Positions 1 through 6,843 are shown, numbered from the stretch's first letter. The stretch is 7,565 nucleotides of DNA from Campylobacteraceae bacterium (GCA_027022775.1 JALVXO010000230.1:1-7565); one strand, 5' to 3'. Numbers and translations are program-made. Notes: generated by a model from the letters alone, not told the origin.

Positions 1-562
1 GCTTTATATCTAAAAATTCATAACTCTCTTTAGATTCTGTTAAATAGTTATTTGGGATGCCGACAAGCCTGTTTTCATACTCGCCATGGCTTGCAATCGT
101 AAGGCACTCAATACCAAGCAGGTTTCTAAAGCGCTCCAAATCGGATTTTAAAATATTTAAGCATCTTTGTTTCCAATTTTTAACCTTCTCTAACTCCTCT
201 TTGCTTTTAATCCCGTTTGCTTTAACAAAATCGGCAACCGGTTCAAAGTGCGAACTGGCTTCGCTTCCATACGCTTCGATTGCTCTCATTAATTTTGGTT
301 TAAATGTAGAATTTCTAAAATAGAAACTGCTCTTTACGCCATATTTTTTTTCTATCTCAAACATTGCCCGCGTTCCGCTGCTAAAATGGTCAACATCATG
401 GCGCAATATAAACAGCTTTTTGCTGCTGTCATAATTTTTTAATACAAAATCCCGCAGGCTGATAACTTCGTATCCGTTTTGCAAAGCTTTTTTTATTATC
501 TGCTCATACTCTAAAAGCCTATTGTTTTTTAAATATTTTATAAACAGTTGCAGTCTGCTCAT
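1..562 (-). CDS. Polysaccharide deacetylase-like protein, C-terminus outside window
   Basis: Translating the minus strand from the ATG at 562 gives 187 open codons running off the left edge. The start overlaps the previous gene's TGA (ATGA) and has GGAG five bases upstream. The chain has a NodB-type deacetylase signature: RHDVD at residues 54-58, where the first Asp would be catalytic and the second a metal ligand, then SSFYFR at 78-83, EASSHFE at 101-107 and ASHGEY at 157-162. In the classical family, two His spaced H-x3-H bind the metal. Here H105 is present but the position four residues later is Val, so metal binding differs or activity is lost. By family the protein would remove N-acyl groups from a sugar or glycan. 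Its place as last visible gene of the polysaccharide operon supports a glycan-tailoring role; the substrate is unknown. Confidence 0.8.
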   Translation of the reverse strand, partial: MSRLQLFIKYLKNNRLLEYEQIIKKALQNGYEVISLRDFVLKNYDSSKKLFILRHDVDHFSSGTRAMFEIEKKYGVKSSFYFRNSTFKPKLMRAIEAYGSEASSHFEPVADFVKANGIKSKEELEKVKNWKQRCLNILKSDLERFRNLLGIECLTIASHGEYENRLVGIPNNYLTESKESYEFLDIK

Positions 563-1812
563 TTTAACTCCAAAATTTCTTTATACAGTTTTTTAAAATC
601 GATATTTTTCTTTCCGTAAAAAATTGAGTTGTGAAACAGTATAGTTATTTGCGAATTATACCTTTTAGCGTTTTCAAAAAGCTCTTTAATTAATTTTTTT
701 GCCTCTGTAAAATCTGGCTTTTTATAACTGTAAAAGTTATCATCCATAAAAACCAGAGGTCTCTCTTTAAGTTTAAGCTTTTTTCTTGTTAAAATATTAA
801 ATACGCTAAATTCATCTCCTGTGCCGCACCTAAACCCTTCGCTATCTGCATAGCAGCAGCTGCTGTCAACCCTCATACTGTTATCTTCCCAAATTTGCCA
901 AGTTATAGGCACACTAAAGCGCAGATAGTGCTCTCTGCCTTCATCTATTTTACATTTGCAAGCTCTCTCTAAAGCATCTTTTTCGCTTTTAAACTGCTCA
1001 AAACTGTTATAAGCGTTATATGATGGGTGAATTCCTATAATGTGCCCTCTTTTTTTTATCTTTTCTATCAGATTTAGCGCTTTTTTTTCATCTATTTTGT
1101 ATCTGTTGTCATACTGCGTAACGCCGCCGCTCATAAAATAGAATCTGCTTTTTGCCCCTATTTTTTCGCTTTCACTCATTAACCAGTCAAATGTATCATA
1201 AGGGTCACTGATTTTTCCCGATTTTACCGATATAAACTCTTTTATCCTATTTAAAGCCAGGGATAAATCTTTTCTCTTTACAATATCGCCCAAAACAACC
1301 CTGGCTAACTGTTTCGAACCTTTCCAAAAATATATTTCATCCACATCGTGTGTTATAAAAACTTTAAACTCTCTCTTTTTAAATTTTAAACCGCTCTCCA
1401 TCTCTAAAAGCTGCTCTTTTAACCGCTCTACATACTCGTTTACAATGGGCTTATTTAAAAACCCCTGCCTAAAAGCCAAGCTCTTATTTGCTGGAAATCT
1501 GTTATGCTTATCTCTGGCAGGATTAACATACTCTTCCCAGCGTGTCAGCATAAAAAAAGAGGCGGCAAAAATATCCAACTCTTCAATTCTTTTTGGAATA
1601 TTTTCCAACTTTAAATACTCTAACTCTTTTGGAAATCTGTTAAAAAAACTGTCTTTAACAGTCAGCTTTTTGCCGTTTAACTCTATAACCCAGCTATCTA
1701 AACCGTCAACCGGCTCCAATATATAATCTAATCCCAAAAATTCATCAAAAATGACATCTATAATATATTCTCTTTCTGCTAAATTATTATTTGGAATTTT
1801 AACTTTTAACAC
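559..1812 (-). CDS. Polysaccharide deacetylase-like protein with N-terminal extension (DUF7033-like)
   Basis: This is a 417-residue soluble protein with no signal peptide or membrane segment. The start is GTG at 1812 with an AAAGAG-type ribosome site, and it overlaps the ATP-grasp gene by 14 bases. Residues 1 to about 145 form an extension. Its segment DIFAASFFMLTRWEEY (80-95) resembles the DUF7033 module found ahead of some deacetylases. The NodB-like part follows: THDVD at 154-158, SRFYFM at 222-227, GHIIGIHPSYN at 256-266, EHYLRF at 294-299 and a late FHNS at 393-396. H262 matches the first metal His, but the position four residues on is Asn (N266), so the classical H-x3-H pair is incomplete. 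Probable role: amidase or deacetylase acting on a sugar, glycolipid precursor or amide-linked substituent in the cytoplasm. It shares the HDVD fold with the next gene but is clearly a different subfamily. Confidence 0.82.
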   Translation of the reverse strand: MLKVKIPNNNLAEREYIIDVIFDEFLGLDYILEPVDGLDSWVIELNGKKLTVKDSFFNRFPKELEYLKLENIPKRIEELDIFAASFFMLTRWEEYVNPARDKHNRFPANKSLAFRQGFLNKPIVNEYVERLKEQLLEMESGLKFKKREFKVFITHDVDEIYFWKGSKQLARVVLGDIVKRKDLSLALNRIKEFISVKSGKISDPYDTFDWLMSESEKIGAKSRFYFMSGGVTQYDNRYKIDEKKALNLIEKIKKRGHIIGIHPSYNAYNSFEQFKSEKDALERACKCKIDEGREHYLRFSVPITWQIWEDNSMRVDSSCCYADSEGFRCGTGDEFSVFNILTRKKLKLKERPLVFMDDNFYSYKKPDFTEAKKLIKELFENAKRYNSQITILFHNSIFYGKKNIDFKKLYKEILELK

Positions 1813-2809
1813 TCTTCAATCTCTTTATTAAATTTACTAAACTATCCGGTATTAATTTTCGCACAACTTGATAAACCACTGAAGATTCAGCAACAATATG
1901 CGAAGTAAATATGTATTTTAAATTTTTAAATATATCTATTTTATCGTATTTTAGCAGCCTGTTTATAAAAAGAACCCTTTTTTCGGTTTTAATTTTATAG
2001 TCAATATCAAATAAAATATTTAAAAACTCAAAATTGTTTAAAAACATAAATTCAATAGAGGACCACAATTTTCCATTTATTTCCATAAAAACAAAATCAT
2101 CTCTTTTTTTGCAATATTTAAACTCTGCCAGCCCCCAGCCGCTGTAATCTATTTTTTTTAGCAATTTTTGCGTATATTCAAGCAGCCTTTTATCGTAAAA
2201 TTTTTCTATAACCACTGCAGAGCCTCCGCTTACTGGATAGCTAATAACCTCTTTATGTATTAAAAAGGTTAAAATTTTTCCTTCATCAGCTAAAAATCCG
2301 ACACCGTAAGTGGCAGGGGTATTAATATACTCCTGGTAAATTAAACCATCGTATTTAGGCAGCTCTTTTTTTGATTTTGCTATACCTCTTACCCCGCCCC
2401 CTTTTTCAAAACTCTCTTTATAAAAAACAGGAAAGCTCTCTATCTCATCTTTGCTGTATGCGGTTTTTGGCACAGGAATATTTAAATTTTGGGCAATTTT
2501 TAACATTTTATTTTTGTCATAAACTATTAAATTTGTATCTGTAAGTTTTATGCCGTTATTATAATTTAATCTTTTGTAGCGCTTTAGCATCTTGTAACTG
2601 CTGCTGGCTCCAGTGGGTATTATATAGTCATAATTGGAAATATCCGCATTTAAACAGTCGGCGGGTGCTGTTTTGTCGTAATATTCATAACTCTTTCTTG
2701 TATCTGTTTTTACAGCGCCCGTTATTTGAAATTTGCCAAACTTTTTTAAATATTTAGCAATAGAGATTGCCTGGTTTAATTCTGCTTCTAAAATTAATAC
2801 TTTTTTCAT
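1799..2809 (-). CDS. ATP-grasp domain protein (carboxylate-amine ligase type)
   Basis: The start is placed at the ATG at 2809, which overlaps the methyltransferase stop (ATGA). The frame is open further upstream to 2854, but those codons lie inside the methyltransferase gene and add nothing family-like. The protein has 336 residues and begins MKKVLILEAE, a Rossmann-like first strand. ATP-grasp landmarks follow in order: FPVFYK at 126-131 (nucleotide-contacting Lys), a Gly-rich loop EKGGGVRG at 135-142, the hinge IYQEY at 157-161, LAEFK at 227-231 and FMEINGKLW at 241-249 (Glu and Asn Mg-ATP ligands). ATP-grasp enzymes activate a carboxylate as an acyl phosphate and join it to an amine or thiol. 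In a polysaccharide operon this may attach an amino acid or similar group to a sugar, but that substrate is inferred. Closest in style to the carbamoyl-phosphate-synthase-like group; no gene name is justified. Confidence 0.85.
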   Translation of the reverse strand: MKKVLILEAELNQAISIAKYLKKFGKFQITGAVKTDTRKSYEYYDKTAPADCLNADISNYDYIIPTGASSSYKMLKRYKRLNYNNGIKLTDTNLIVYDKNKMLKIAQNLNIPVPKTAYSKDEIESFPVFYKESFEKGGGVRGIAKSKKELPKYDGLIYQEYINTPATYGVGFLADEGKILTFLIHKEVISYPVSGGSAVVIEKFYDKRLLEYTQKLLKKIDYSGWGLAEFKYCKKRDDFVFMEINGKLWSSIEFMFLNNFEFLNILFDIDYKIKTEKRVLFINRLLKYDKIDIFKNLKYIFTSHIVAESSVVYQVVRKLIPDSLVNLIKRLKSVKS

Positions 2810-3537
2810 TTTTCCAACTCGACAATACAGCAAATTCTCTCTGTGTTTTCCCATTTTTGCAATTGATACAGCTTTGGAATAAGCAATTTTCTAAAAGGAT
2901 AAACAGGGTTTGGAATCCACCCTTTTAAAAATTTTTTATAAAAAAGGTCATAAAAGCCGCCAAATTTTTTAATTTTTATATTTTTGTAATTAATTGAACT
3001 GTTTTTAATTAAATCAACCGTTTTGGCTGCATTAAAAAAACGGACTTTATAAAGCTCATCACTCTTTGCCTTATTTTCAAATATCTTTACCAGTTTTTTA
3101 TTTTTAGAATTGTGAACAAAAAAAACAATATATTTTTTGGCAACCCTTGCCTGCTCTTTTAACATCTGTTTTATCTGTTCATCATTAAAATATATAAAAA
3201 ATCCGTTATGAAAAATTAAATCAAAACTATCGTTTGCAAATGTTAAGTTAAATGCATCCTGTTTTGAGTAATTTAGCTTATCGTTAATAAAAAGTTCATT
3301 TTGCAAATAGTTTAAAGTTTTCTCATCAAAATCGCTCCCTGTTGCCTTGTAGCCAATATTTGCCAAATAACGGCTGTCTCTGCAGCTTCCGCCTGCAATT
3401 TCTAAAACTGTTTTAATATTTTTAAAATAGTTTGCTATAAAAATTCCTGCTCTTGGAGGGGCTTTTAAATAGTCTTGTATATGTTTTTTCCAAGACTTTT
3501 CCCAAAACTCCCCTTTTTGCAGCTGAATATTTGGCAT
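2806..3537 (-). CDS. Class I SAM-dependent methyltransferase
   Basis: A 243-residue cytoplasmic protein. The ATG at 3537 directly follows the acetyltransferase stop (TAG-ATG), with AAGGA seven bases before it, and the TGA overlaps the ATP-grasp start. The Rossmann methyltransferase core runs from about residue 42 to 140. Motif I is TVLEIAGGSCRDSRYLA (43-59); the acidic loop GSDFDE (67-72) should bind the SAM ribose; QDAFNLTFANDSFDLIF (93-109) covers motifs II/III; and HNGFFIYF (110-117) is in the motif IV area. Motif I is unusual, with AGGSCRD in place of the common GCGTG. The basic, aromatic C-terminus (about 190-230, with KGWIPNP and YPFRKLLIP) may bind the acceptor or a membrane. It probably O- or N-methylates a sugar of the surface glycan, or another product of this operon. 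The acceptor cannot be told from sequence. Confidence 0.85.
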   Translation of the reverse strand: MPNIQLQKGEFWEKSWKKHIQDYLKAPPRAGIFIANYFKNIKTVLEIAGGSCRDSRYLANIGYKATGSDFDEKTLNYLQNELFINDKLNYSKQDAFNLTFANDSFDLIFHNGFFIYFNDEQIKQMLKEQARVAKKYIVFFVHNSKNKKLVKIFENKAKSDELYKVRFFNAAKTVDLIKNSSINYKNIKIKKFGGFYDLFYKKFLKGWIPNPVYPFRKLLIPKLYQLQKWENTERICCIVELEK

Positions 3538-4068
3538 CTATTTTTCCTTAATAATTTTTGCAGGATTTCCGGCAATTACGCAATTTTCTTTTTCAAAAGA
3601 TTTTGTTACAACTGCACCTGCGCCTATTACACATCCGTTGGCAATTTTTACGCCGGGCAGAATAATAGCATTTGCGCCTATCCACACATTGCTGCCTATA
3701 ACTATGGGGGCGCTTTTTGTATGTTTGCTATAATCATTTAAATCATGATTTGCGCTTATTATTTTGACTCCGGCTGCAATATAGACATTGTCGCCAAACT
3801 CTATGCCGTTCATCCCGTTAATGTAAATTCCCGGCATCATCCCCGGTGTTGTTAAGTATCCCGTTTTTATATTACCGCTTACATTTGAAGTAAAATGAAC
3901 AGGCCACGGTATCTTTCTTGCTCCATTTATATTAAGTATTTTTTGCGGCAAGATATATCTTTTAACCGCACAGGCATTCCACTTGGCCAACTCTTTTTTT
4001 TGAGGATAAAAGATAAAAACTAAAATTTTGCAAAATTGGGTATATAATTTAATCAATATTTTTTTCAT
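3538..4068 (-). CDS. Hexapeptide-repeat acyltransferase (maltose acetyltransferase / WcaF type)
   Basis: The start is set at the ATG at 4068, because GAGGTGA lies just upstream; a TTG at 4083 in the same frame has no comparable site. This gives 176 residues, overlapping the flippase end by 20 bases. A basic, hydrophobic N-terminus (MKKILIKLYTQFCKILVFIF) may sit on the membrane. Left-handed beta-helix hexapeptide turns fill about 82-170, for example IEFGDNVYIAAGVKI, IVIGSNVWIGANAIILPGV and CVIGAGAVVTKS, ending in AGNPAKIIKEK as in LacA/NodL/WcaF-type enzymes. NHD at 107-109 holds the likely catalytic His108, and NVWIGANAIILPGV is the usual acetyl-CoA region. Expected reaction: transfer of acetyl from acetyl-CoA to a sugar hydroxyl. 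Its operon position between flippase and methyltransferase fits O-acetylation of a polysaccharide repeat unit. Confidence 0.9.
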   Translation of the reverse strand: MKKILIKLYTQFCKILVFIFYPQKKELAKWNACAVKRYILPQKILNINGARKIPWPVHFTSNVSGNIKTGYLTTPGMMPGIYINGMNGIEFGDNVYIAAGVKIISANHDLNDYSKHTKSAPIVIGSNVWIGANAIILPGVKIANGCVIGAGAVVTKSFEKENCVIAGNPAKIIKEK

Positions 4069-5329
4069 AATCACCTCTTGCAAGTTTATAGTAATAAAAT
4101 AAAAACAGAAGATACTCTATGCTCATTACAAAAGAGAAAAGTTCAAAAAATTTTTTTGGCGGCAAATTGGCAATATGGGCAAACCAAATAACCGACAGTG
4201 CTGTAAGCAGAAGCAAAATATTGATATAGAGTCCGTTTCTGTTTTTTTCAAAAACTGTATTTATTACGCTTACTGTTGAACTGATAAAGCGTATAAAAAA
4301 CAGGGGCATCAATATTTTTGCATACTCTCCTGCAATTTGCCACTTTTGACCAAAAACAAAAGTAAAAATATCTTCTACCGTAAAAAATAGAAATCCAAAA
4401 ATTAAAATACCAATAAGTATCAATTTTTTAATTGTGGAATTGAATGCTTTATGCGCTTTGCCGCTATTTTGCCTCTCTTGCGCCGCTTCTTGAAAAAAAA
4501 CCTGCCCGATAGAGCGCCCAATAAGAGCCGAGGGCATGCCAAGCACCCTTTGAACCAGAGAGTAAAAACCCAAAGTTGCAACGCTAAACAGTGCGGATAT
4601 AAATATATTTGTAACCTGAAAAGATGCTGTATTGGTTAAAGTCGCCCAGACTGAAAATTTTGGAAAATCTTTATACCTTTTTGCCAATAGTATCATTTTT
4701 TCTTTATCGATTTTTGCAAGCAGTGTTTTTTTATTTAAAATATTTTGCAAAAGTTTTATATTGCCAAACATATTAGAAAAAATCTGCCCGATTATCAAAC
4801 CGCTTGCACCGCTTTTTATAACACCTATTCCAACTTGAAGCACAGAAAGCGCCAAAGACTTAACCACCGTTGCAGATGCCAAATCTTTATACTGTTTTTT
4901 TCGGTTGTTAAAATAGGTTAAGAGATTTAACAAGCCGATTAAAAAAACCGATAACGGCATAAGATAAAGCCATACCGATATCTCTTTATTGTTTAATAAT
5001 TCAACAAAATAGTTATGAAAAAAAACAATCAATAAAAGCATAAACAGAGAGATAAAAGTTGTAATTACAAATCCTAAAGCAAAAAGATTTATAGCATCTT
5101 CATCTTTTTTAGGAAGCATAATAGCATACTCATAATTCATGCTAGATATAGAACCGATAATTGCCACTGCTGCGGAATAAAGCGATAAAATACCAAAATC
5201 TTCAGGCGTATATATTCTTGTAAGTATCGGGCTAATTGCAATAGGGATTGCTTGCGCAATCGTAGTGCCTGTCATTAGCGTTAATACATTACGGGTAAAC
5301 TCAGATTTTGGCTTTAATTTACTAAACAA
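4049..5329 (-). CDS. Polysaccharide flippase, Wzx / MOP-superfamily membrane protein
   Basis: A 426-residue inner-membrane protein with about 11-12 hydrophobic segments (roughly 14-38, 44-62, 79-104, 119-139, 153-173, 175-195, 228-255, 303-318, 335-358, 366-386, 396-414), near the usual 12 of the family. The N-terminus KPKSEFTRNVLTLMTGTTIA and the nearby ILTRIYTPEDFGILSLY (35-51) are typical of oligosaccharide flippases. A TTG at 5329 is the start: it gives the family-typical N-terminus, AAGG lies nine bases upstream, and the next Met (19) would cut into the first helix. Such proteins flip undecaprenyl-linked repeat units to the periplasm. It is first in the operon, about 35 bases below a TATAAT box. 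The ends are cytoplasmic and basic. The name wzx is functional only, because flippase sequences diverge too far to fix the substrate. Confidence 0.92.
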   Translation of the reverse strand: MFSKLKPKSEFTRNVLTLMTGTTIAQAIPIAISPILTRIYTPEDFGILSLYSAAVAIIGSISSMNYEYAIMLPKKDEDAINLFALGFVITTFISLFMLLLIVFFHNYFVELLNNKEISVWLYLMPLSVFLIGLLNLLTYFNNRKKQYKDLASATVVKSLALSVLQVGIGVIKSGASGLIIGQIFSNMFGNIKLLQNILNKKTLLAKIDKEKMILLAKRYKDFPKFSVWATLTNTASFQVTNIFISALFSVATLGFYSLVQRVLGMPSALIGRSIGQVFFQEAAQERQNSGKAHKAFNSTIKKLILIGILIFGFLFFTVEDIFTFVFGQKWQIAGEYAKILMPLFFIRFISSTVSVINTVFEKNRNGLYINILLLLTALSVIWFAHIANLPPKKFFELFSFVMSIEYLLFLFYYYKLARGDYEKNID

Positions 5330-5365
5330 TCCTATAAACCTTGCTTGTTATATTTATTAAATTAA

Positions 5366-5555
5366 CTGCATTATACTATATTTTTTTAAGATGGAAATTA
5401 GCGGGTTTTTTATCTAAAAGCTTTTATTTTGCTGCAATATCAAATTTATCAATACTGTTTATTAAATACTCTATAGTTAACTAACTTAAGCTACATTTGC
5501 CCTTATCTTAAAACCTTTAACTTTTCTACCACAAAATTTAAATATTTGTTATCCT
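5366..5555 (-). repeat. Repeat A, copy 1 (empty-site copy)
   Basis: Bases 5366 to about 5457 are nearly identical to 7129 to about 7213, differing by small indels (for example seven versus six T in one run). Similarity continues through CTATAGTTA and into the C-terminal codons of a HepT-like gene (5503-5555 versus 7398-7448). Where copy 2 carries a 131-bp insertion, copy 1 reads straight through TTA at 5477-5479. The repeat thus spans the end of a toxin gene, its downstream spacer and a promoter. Together with the HepT relic it fills the 305-base gap between the flippase and the lone nucleotidyltransferase. Confidence 0.88.
5370..5375 (-). promoter_or_regulatory. Probable promoter (-10 box) of the polysaccharide operon
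   Basis: Read on the minus strand this is a perfect TATAAT, preceded by an AT-rich tract (AAAAAAATATAG), with no good -35 hexamer. That pattern is common in Campylobacterota. Transcription would begin near 5363, leaving a leader of roughly 33 bases before the flippase TTG. The box is the final part of repeat A copy 1; similarity to copy 2 stops right after TATAATGCAG. Confidence 0.55.
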
Positions 5556-5580
5556 CTATATATGCGTAAAGCTGTATGTT
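5503..5580 (-). pseudogene. Relic of a HepT-like C-terminus
   Basis: Twenty-five codons end in TAA and read NIQLYAYIEDNKYLNFVVEK followed by LKVLR. They match the C-terminal tail of the HepT-like protein at the right edge (KDNHYLNFVIEELKALK) over about 17 positions, with conservative changes. Going upstream the frame hits TAG at 5581-5583, and more stops lie before 5640, so nothing else of the gene remains. It sits just downstream of the nucleotidyltransferase at 5635-5925, exactly where a HepT partner gene would be. I infer an internal deletion or decay that removed the toxin body and kept the tail inside repeat A. Confidence 0.7.
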
Positions 5581-5614
5581 CTATTTTTAATATAGCTATA
5601 AAAATATCAAAAAC

Positions 5615-5636
5615 AAAAAAGCTCTATTGCTCTTTT
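5615..5636 (-). terminator. Possible weak terminator after the lone nucleotidyltransferase
   Basis: On the minus strand AAAAG-AGC and GCT-TTTT can pair around an AATAGA loop with one bulged G, and the arm runs into six T. The stem is short and AT-rich and overlaps the gene's stop codon. A weak intrinsic terminator is possible, but chance in AT-rich DNA is equally possible. Confidence 0.25.
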
Positions 5637-5925
5637 AGACATAAATCAAATCCTTTTTGATTCTATTTTTTATAAATGTTTTCATAGAATCAAAATAGCC
5701 TAAATCTATGTTTCTATTTAGCTTTTTTTGTAAAAATTCTTTTGCTTGTATTCTCTTCGATAAATCCTTTTCTTTCATTTTTAGAATTACAATATCAATA
5801 TCACTGTTTTCTTTTTCTTCATCTCTTGCGAATGAGCCAAAAAGTGCAATCTTTTCTATGCCGAATTTATCATTTAATTCTGATTTAAGTGCTATTAAAT
5901 TGTTTAATAATTCATTTTTTGTCAT
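5635..5925 (-). CDS. MNT-type nucleotidyltransferase, orphan MntA-like antitoxin
   Basis: A 96-residue protein with a single minimal nucleotidyltransferase domain. The motif ALFGSFARDEEKENSDIDIV is at residues 27-46: G30-S31, ten residues, then D42 and D44, the canonical GS-x10-DxD pattern. A third acidic residue is D74 in NIDLGY. The C-terminus KNRIKKDLIYV also fits MntA proteins paired with DUF86 HepT toxins. In the studied Shewanella pair, MntA adds AMP units to a HepT tyrosine and so silences the RNase. Catalytic residues look intact here, but the partner toxin survives only as a C-terminal relic. The ATG at 5925 is supported by AGGAG six bases upstream and an extended -10 promoter about 30 bases upstream. 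It may neutralise another HepT in trans, such as the neighbouring ones, or be a drifting remnant. Confidence 0.88.
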   Translation of the reverse strand: MTKNELLNNLIALKSELNDKFGIEKIALFGSFARDEEKENSDIDIVILKMKEKDLSKRIQAKEFLQKKLNRNIDLGYFDSMKTFIKNRIKKDLIYV

Positions 5926-5955
5926 TAATAGCTCCTGCTTTATATCATTAATATA

Positions 5956-5964
5956 ATTATATCA
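5956..5964 (-). promoter_or_regulatory. Extended -10 promoter of the lone nucleotidyltransferase
   Basis: The minus strand reads TGATATAAT, a TGn-TATAAT extended -10 element, which explains how it could work without a recognisable -35. The leader to the ATG at 5925 is about 24 bases. The same nine bases occur at 6967-6975 ahead of the next nucleotidyltransferase. Confidence 0.6.
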
Positions 5965-6055
5965 TAGAGTCAGGGTTCACTTTTATATTTAACATTCAAT
6001 CCTCAGTGCTACCCCTTCAATCCTACCCTTCCTCTTACTAATATTGTCATAACTA
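5956..6055 (-). repeat. Repeat B, copy 1 (decayed)
   Basis: This segment resembles 6967-7082: promoter element, the box AGTCAGGGTTCACTTTTA (plus strand, 5968-5985), TTCAATCCT, then a decayed tract that keeps CTTACT and TTGTCAT in order. It lacks about 20 bases between box and promoter that copy 2 has. It also carries TTCAATCCT twice (5995-6003 and 6016-6024), a small local duplication. Read in the frame of the relic in copy 2, only fragments such as YDN and SK remain. It fills most of the gap between the HepT gene and the lone nucleotidyltransferase. Confidence 0.7.
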
Positions 6056-6064
6056 TCCTTCTTC

Positions 6065-6559
6065 TTATTCTAAAATATCCGATTTATTTACAAAATCAAA
6101 TTTTTTAAAACAGTAACTGTATATATCTTGATAAATCCTTAATAAATCATCTATTTTTTCAAAGACTAGATTAATACTGTCTACTATCTCTTTTTGATTA
6201 AAACTATACTCATGAGCTATCTCGTTTCTTATTTTTCTTAAAAACATCCATTCATCTTTATATAAAAGCTCTAACTCTTCAAGGCGATTTAATCTATCTA
6301 TAAAGGATAGCTTTTTTATATCTTCTCCAAGCAATATTAATATTTTAGGAAATATTTTTTCGCCCATAGTGTCTTGCAGTTTTGAAAATCTAAATACTAT
6401 TTGGTCTATAAAACTCATTAAAATTTCATCAAGAGTATTATATCTATTCACATCTAGCGGCATACTATCTTTTAAATGCTCTTTTGCTTTTAATAATCTT
6501 TTTTTATGTTGATTGCATTCGTATAATATCTCTATAAAACTCTCTTTTATCTCTCTCAT
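6065..6559 (-). CDS. HEPN-domain ribonuclease toxin, HepT-like
   Basis: A 164-residue, largely alpha-helical protein with no membrane segment. LRKIRNEIAHEY at 107-118 contains the HEPN RNase motif: R111, N112, H116 and Y118 fit both R-N-x3-H and the HepT form R-x4-H-x-Y. In characterised HepT toxins R and H cleave RNA, and the tyrosine is the site of AMP addition by MntA. The region from about 35 to 106 is longer than in compact DUF86 HepT proteins, so this is a diverged subgroup, perhaps near the HI0074-like substrate-binding branch. Its ATG overlaps the stop of the upstream nucleotidyltransferase gene (ATGA), so antitoxin and toxin would be made together, antitoxin first. All motif residues are present, so the toxin looks intact. 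It is not similar to the HepT-like tail at the right edge. Confidence 0.85.
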   Translation of the reverse strand: MREIKESFIEILYECNQHKKRLLKAKEHLKDSMPLDVNRYNTLDEILMSFIDQIVFRFSKLQDTMGEKIFPKILILLGEDIKKLSFIDRLNRLEELELLYKDEWMFLRKIRNEIAHEYSFNQKEIVDSINLVFEKIDDLLRIYQDIYSYCFKKFDFVNKSDILE

Positions 6560-6843
6560 AACTCTATTCCATTTTTTAGGGCTTCTTTTTCTATATATCT
6601 ATCCCCGTCTTTTGATAACACCACATCAATCTTTTGTTCACCTATATACTCATCAAGCTTAACAAGAAATTTTATTTTTTGCTCTAATGTATAAGATTTA
6701 CTCTTTGGAATAAGATACAAATCGATATCTCCACCTTTTTTAGTATCATCTACACGAGAACCAAAAAGAAAAATCCTGCCATCATCAAAAACTTCTTTGA
6801 AAGCTTTTTTTATAGAATTTATTTCCTGATTTGATAATCTCAT
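6556..6843 (-). CDS. MNT-type nucleotidyltransferase antitoxin of the HEPN pair
   Basis: A 95-residue minimal nucleotidyltransferase. The motif IFLFGSRVDDTKKGGDIDLY lies at residues 24-43, with G28-S29 and D39-x-D41 as nucleotide and metal ligands. The spacing is nine residues rather than the ten of classical MntA, and GSRxDDTxxGGDID is its own recognisable branch. A third Asp, D73 in KIDVVL, completes the active site. It probably adds nucleotides to the HepT tyrosine encoded by the next gene, which overlaps it by four bases. The ATG at 6843 has AAAGG about eight bases upstream. Its leader is long, about 117 bases from the TATAAT at 6967-6972, and holds a near-palindrome and a possible short reading frame. 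It is clearly distinct from the lone nucleotidyltransferase at 5635-5925. Confidence 0.88.
   Translation of the reverse strand: MRLSNQEINSIKKAFKEVFDDGRIFLFGSRVDDTKKGGDIDLYLIPKSKSYTLEQKIKFLVKLDEYIGEQKIDVVLSKDGDRYIEKEALKNGIEL

Noticed and set aside
57..323. Plus-strand open frame of 88 codons
   Set aside because: It lies antisense inside the deacetylase-like gene that fills 1-562 and has no family signature or ribosome site.
2810..2854. Upstream extension of the ATP-grasp gene by 15 codons
   Set aside because: It would overlap the methyltransferase and has no homology-like content; the ATG at 2809 forms the usual ATGA junction.
3475..3741. Plus-strand frame rich in Phe, Tyr and Cys
   Set aside because: Antisense to the methyltransferase/acetyltransferase junction; its composition is the complement of AT-rich coding DNA.
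5418..5430. AAAAGCTTTT palindrome as a possible terminator or operator
   Set aside because: Absent from the matching position of repeat A copy 2, too short, and expected by chance in such AT-rich DNA.
5708..5956. Plus-strand frame of 82 codons, Phe/Ser rich
   Set aside because: Exact antisense of the lone nucleotidyltransferase, whose motif and ribosome site are convincing.
6010..6045. Short frame beginning MTILVRGRVGL with AAGGA upstream, just after the HepT gene
   Set aside because: Only 13 codons, and the DNA is a decayed copy of repeat B, so the start-like context is probably accidental.
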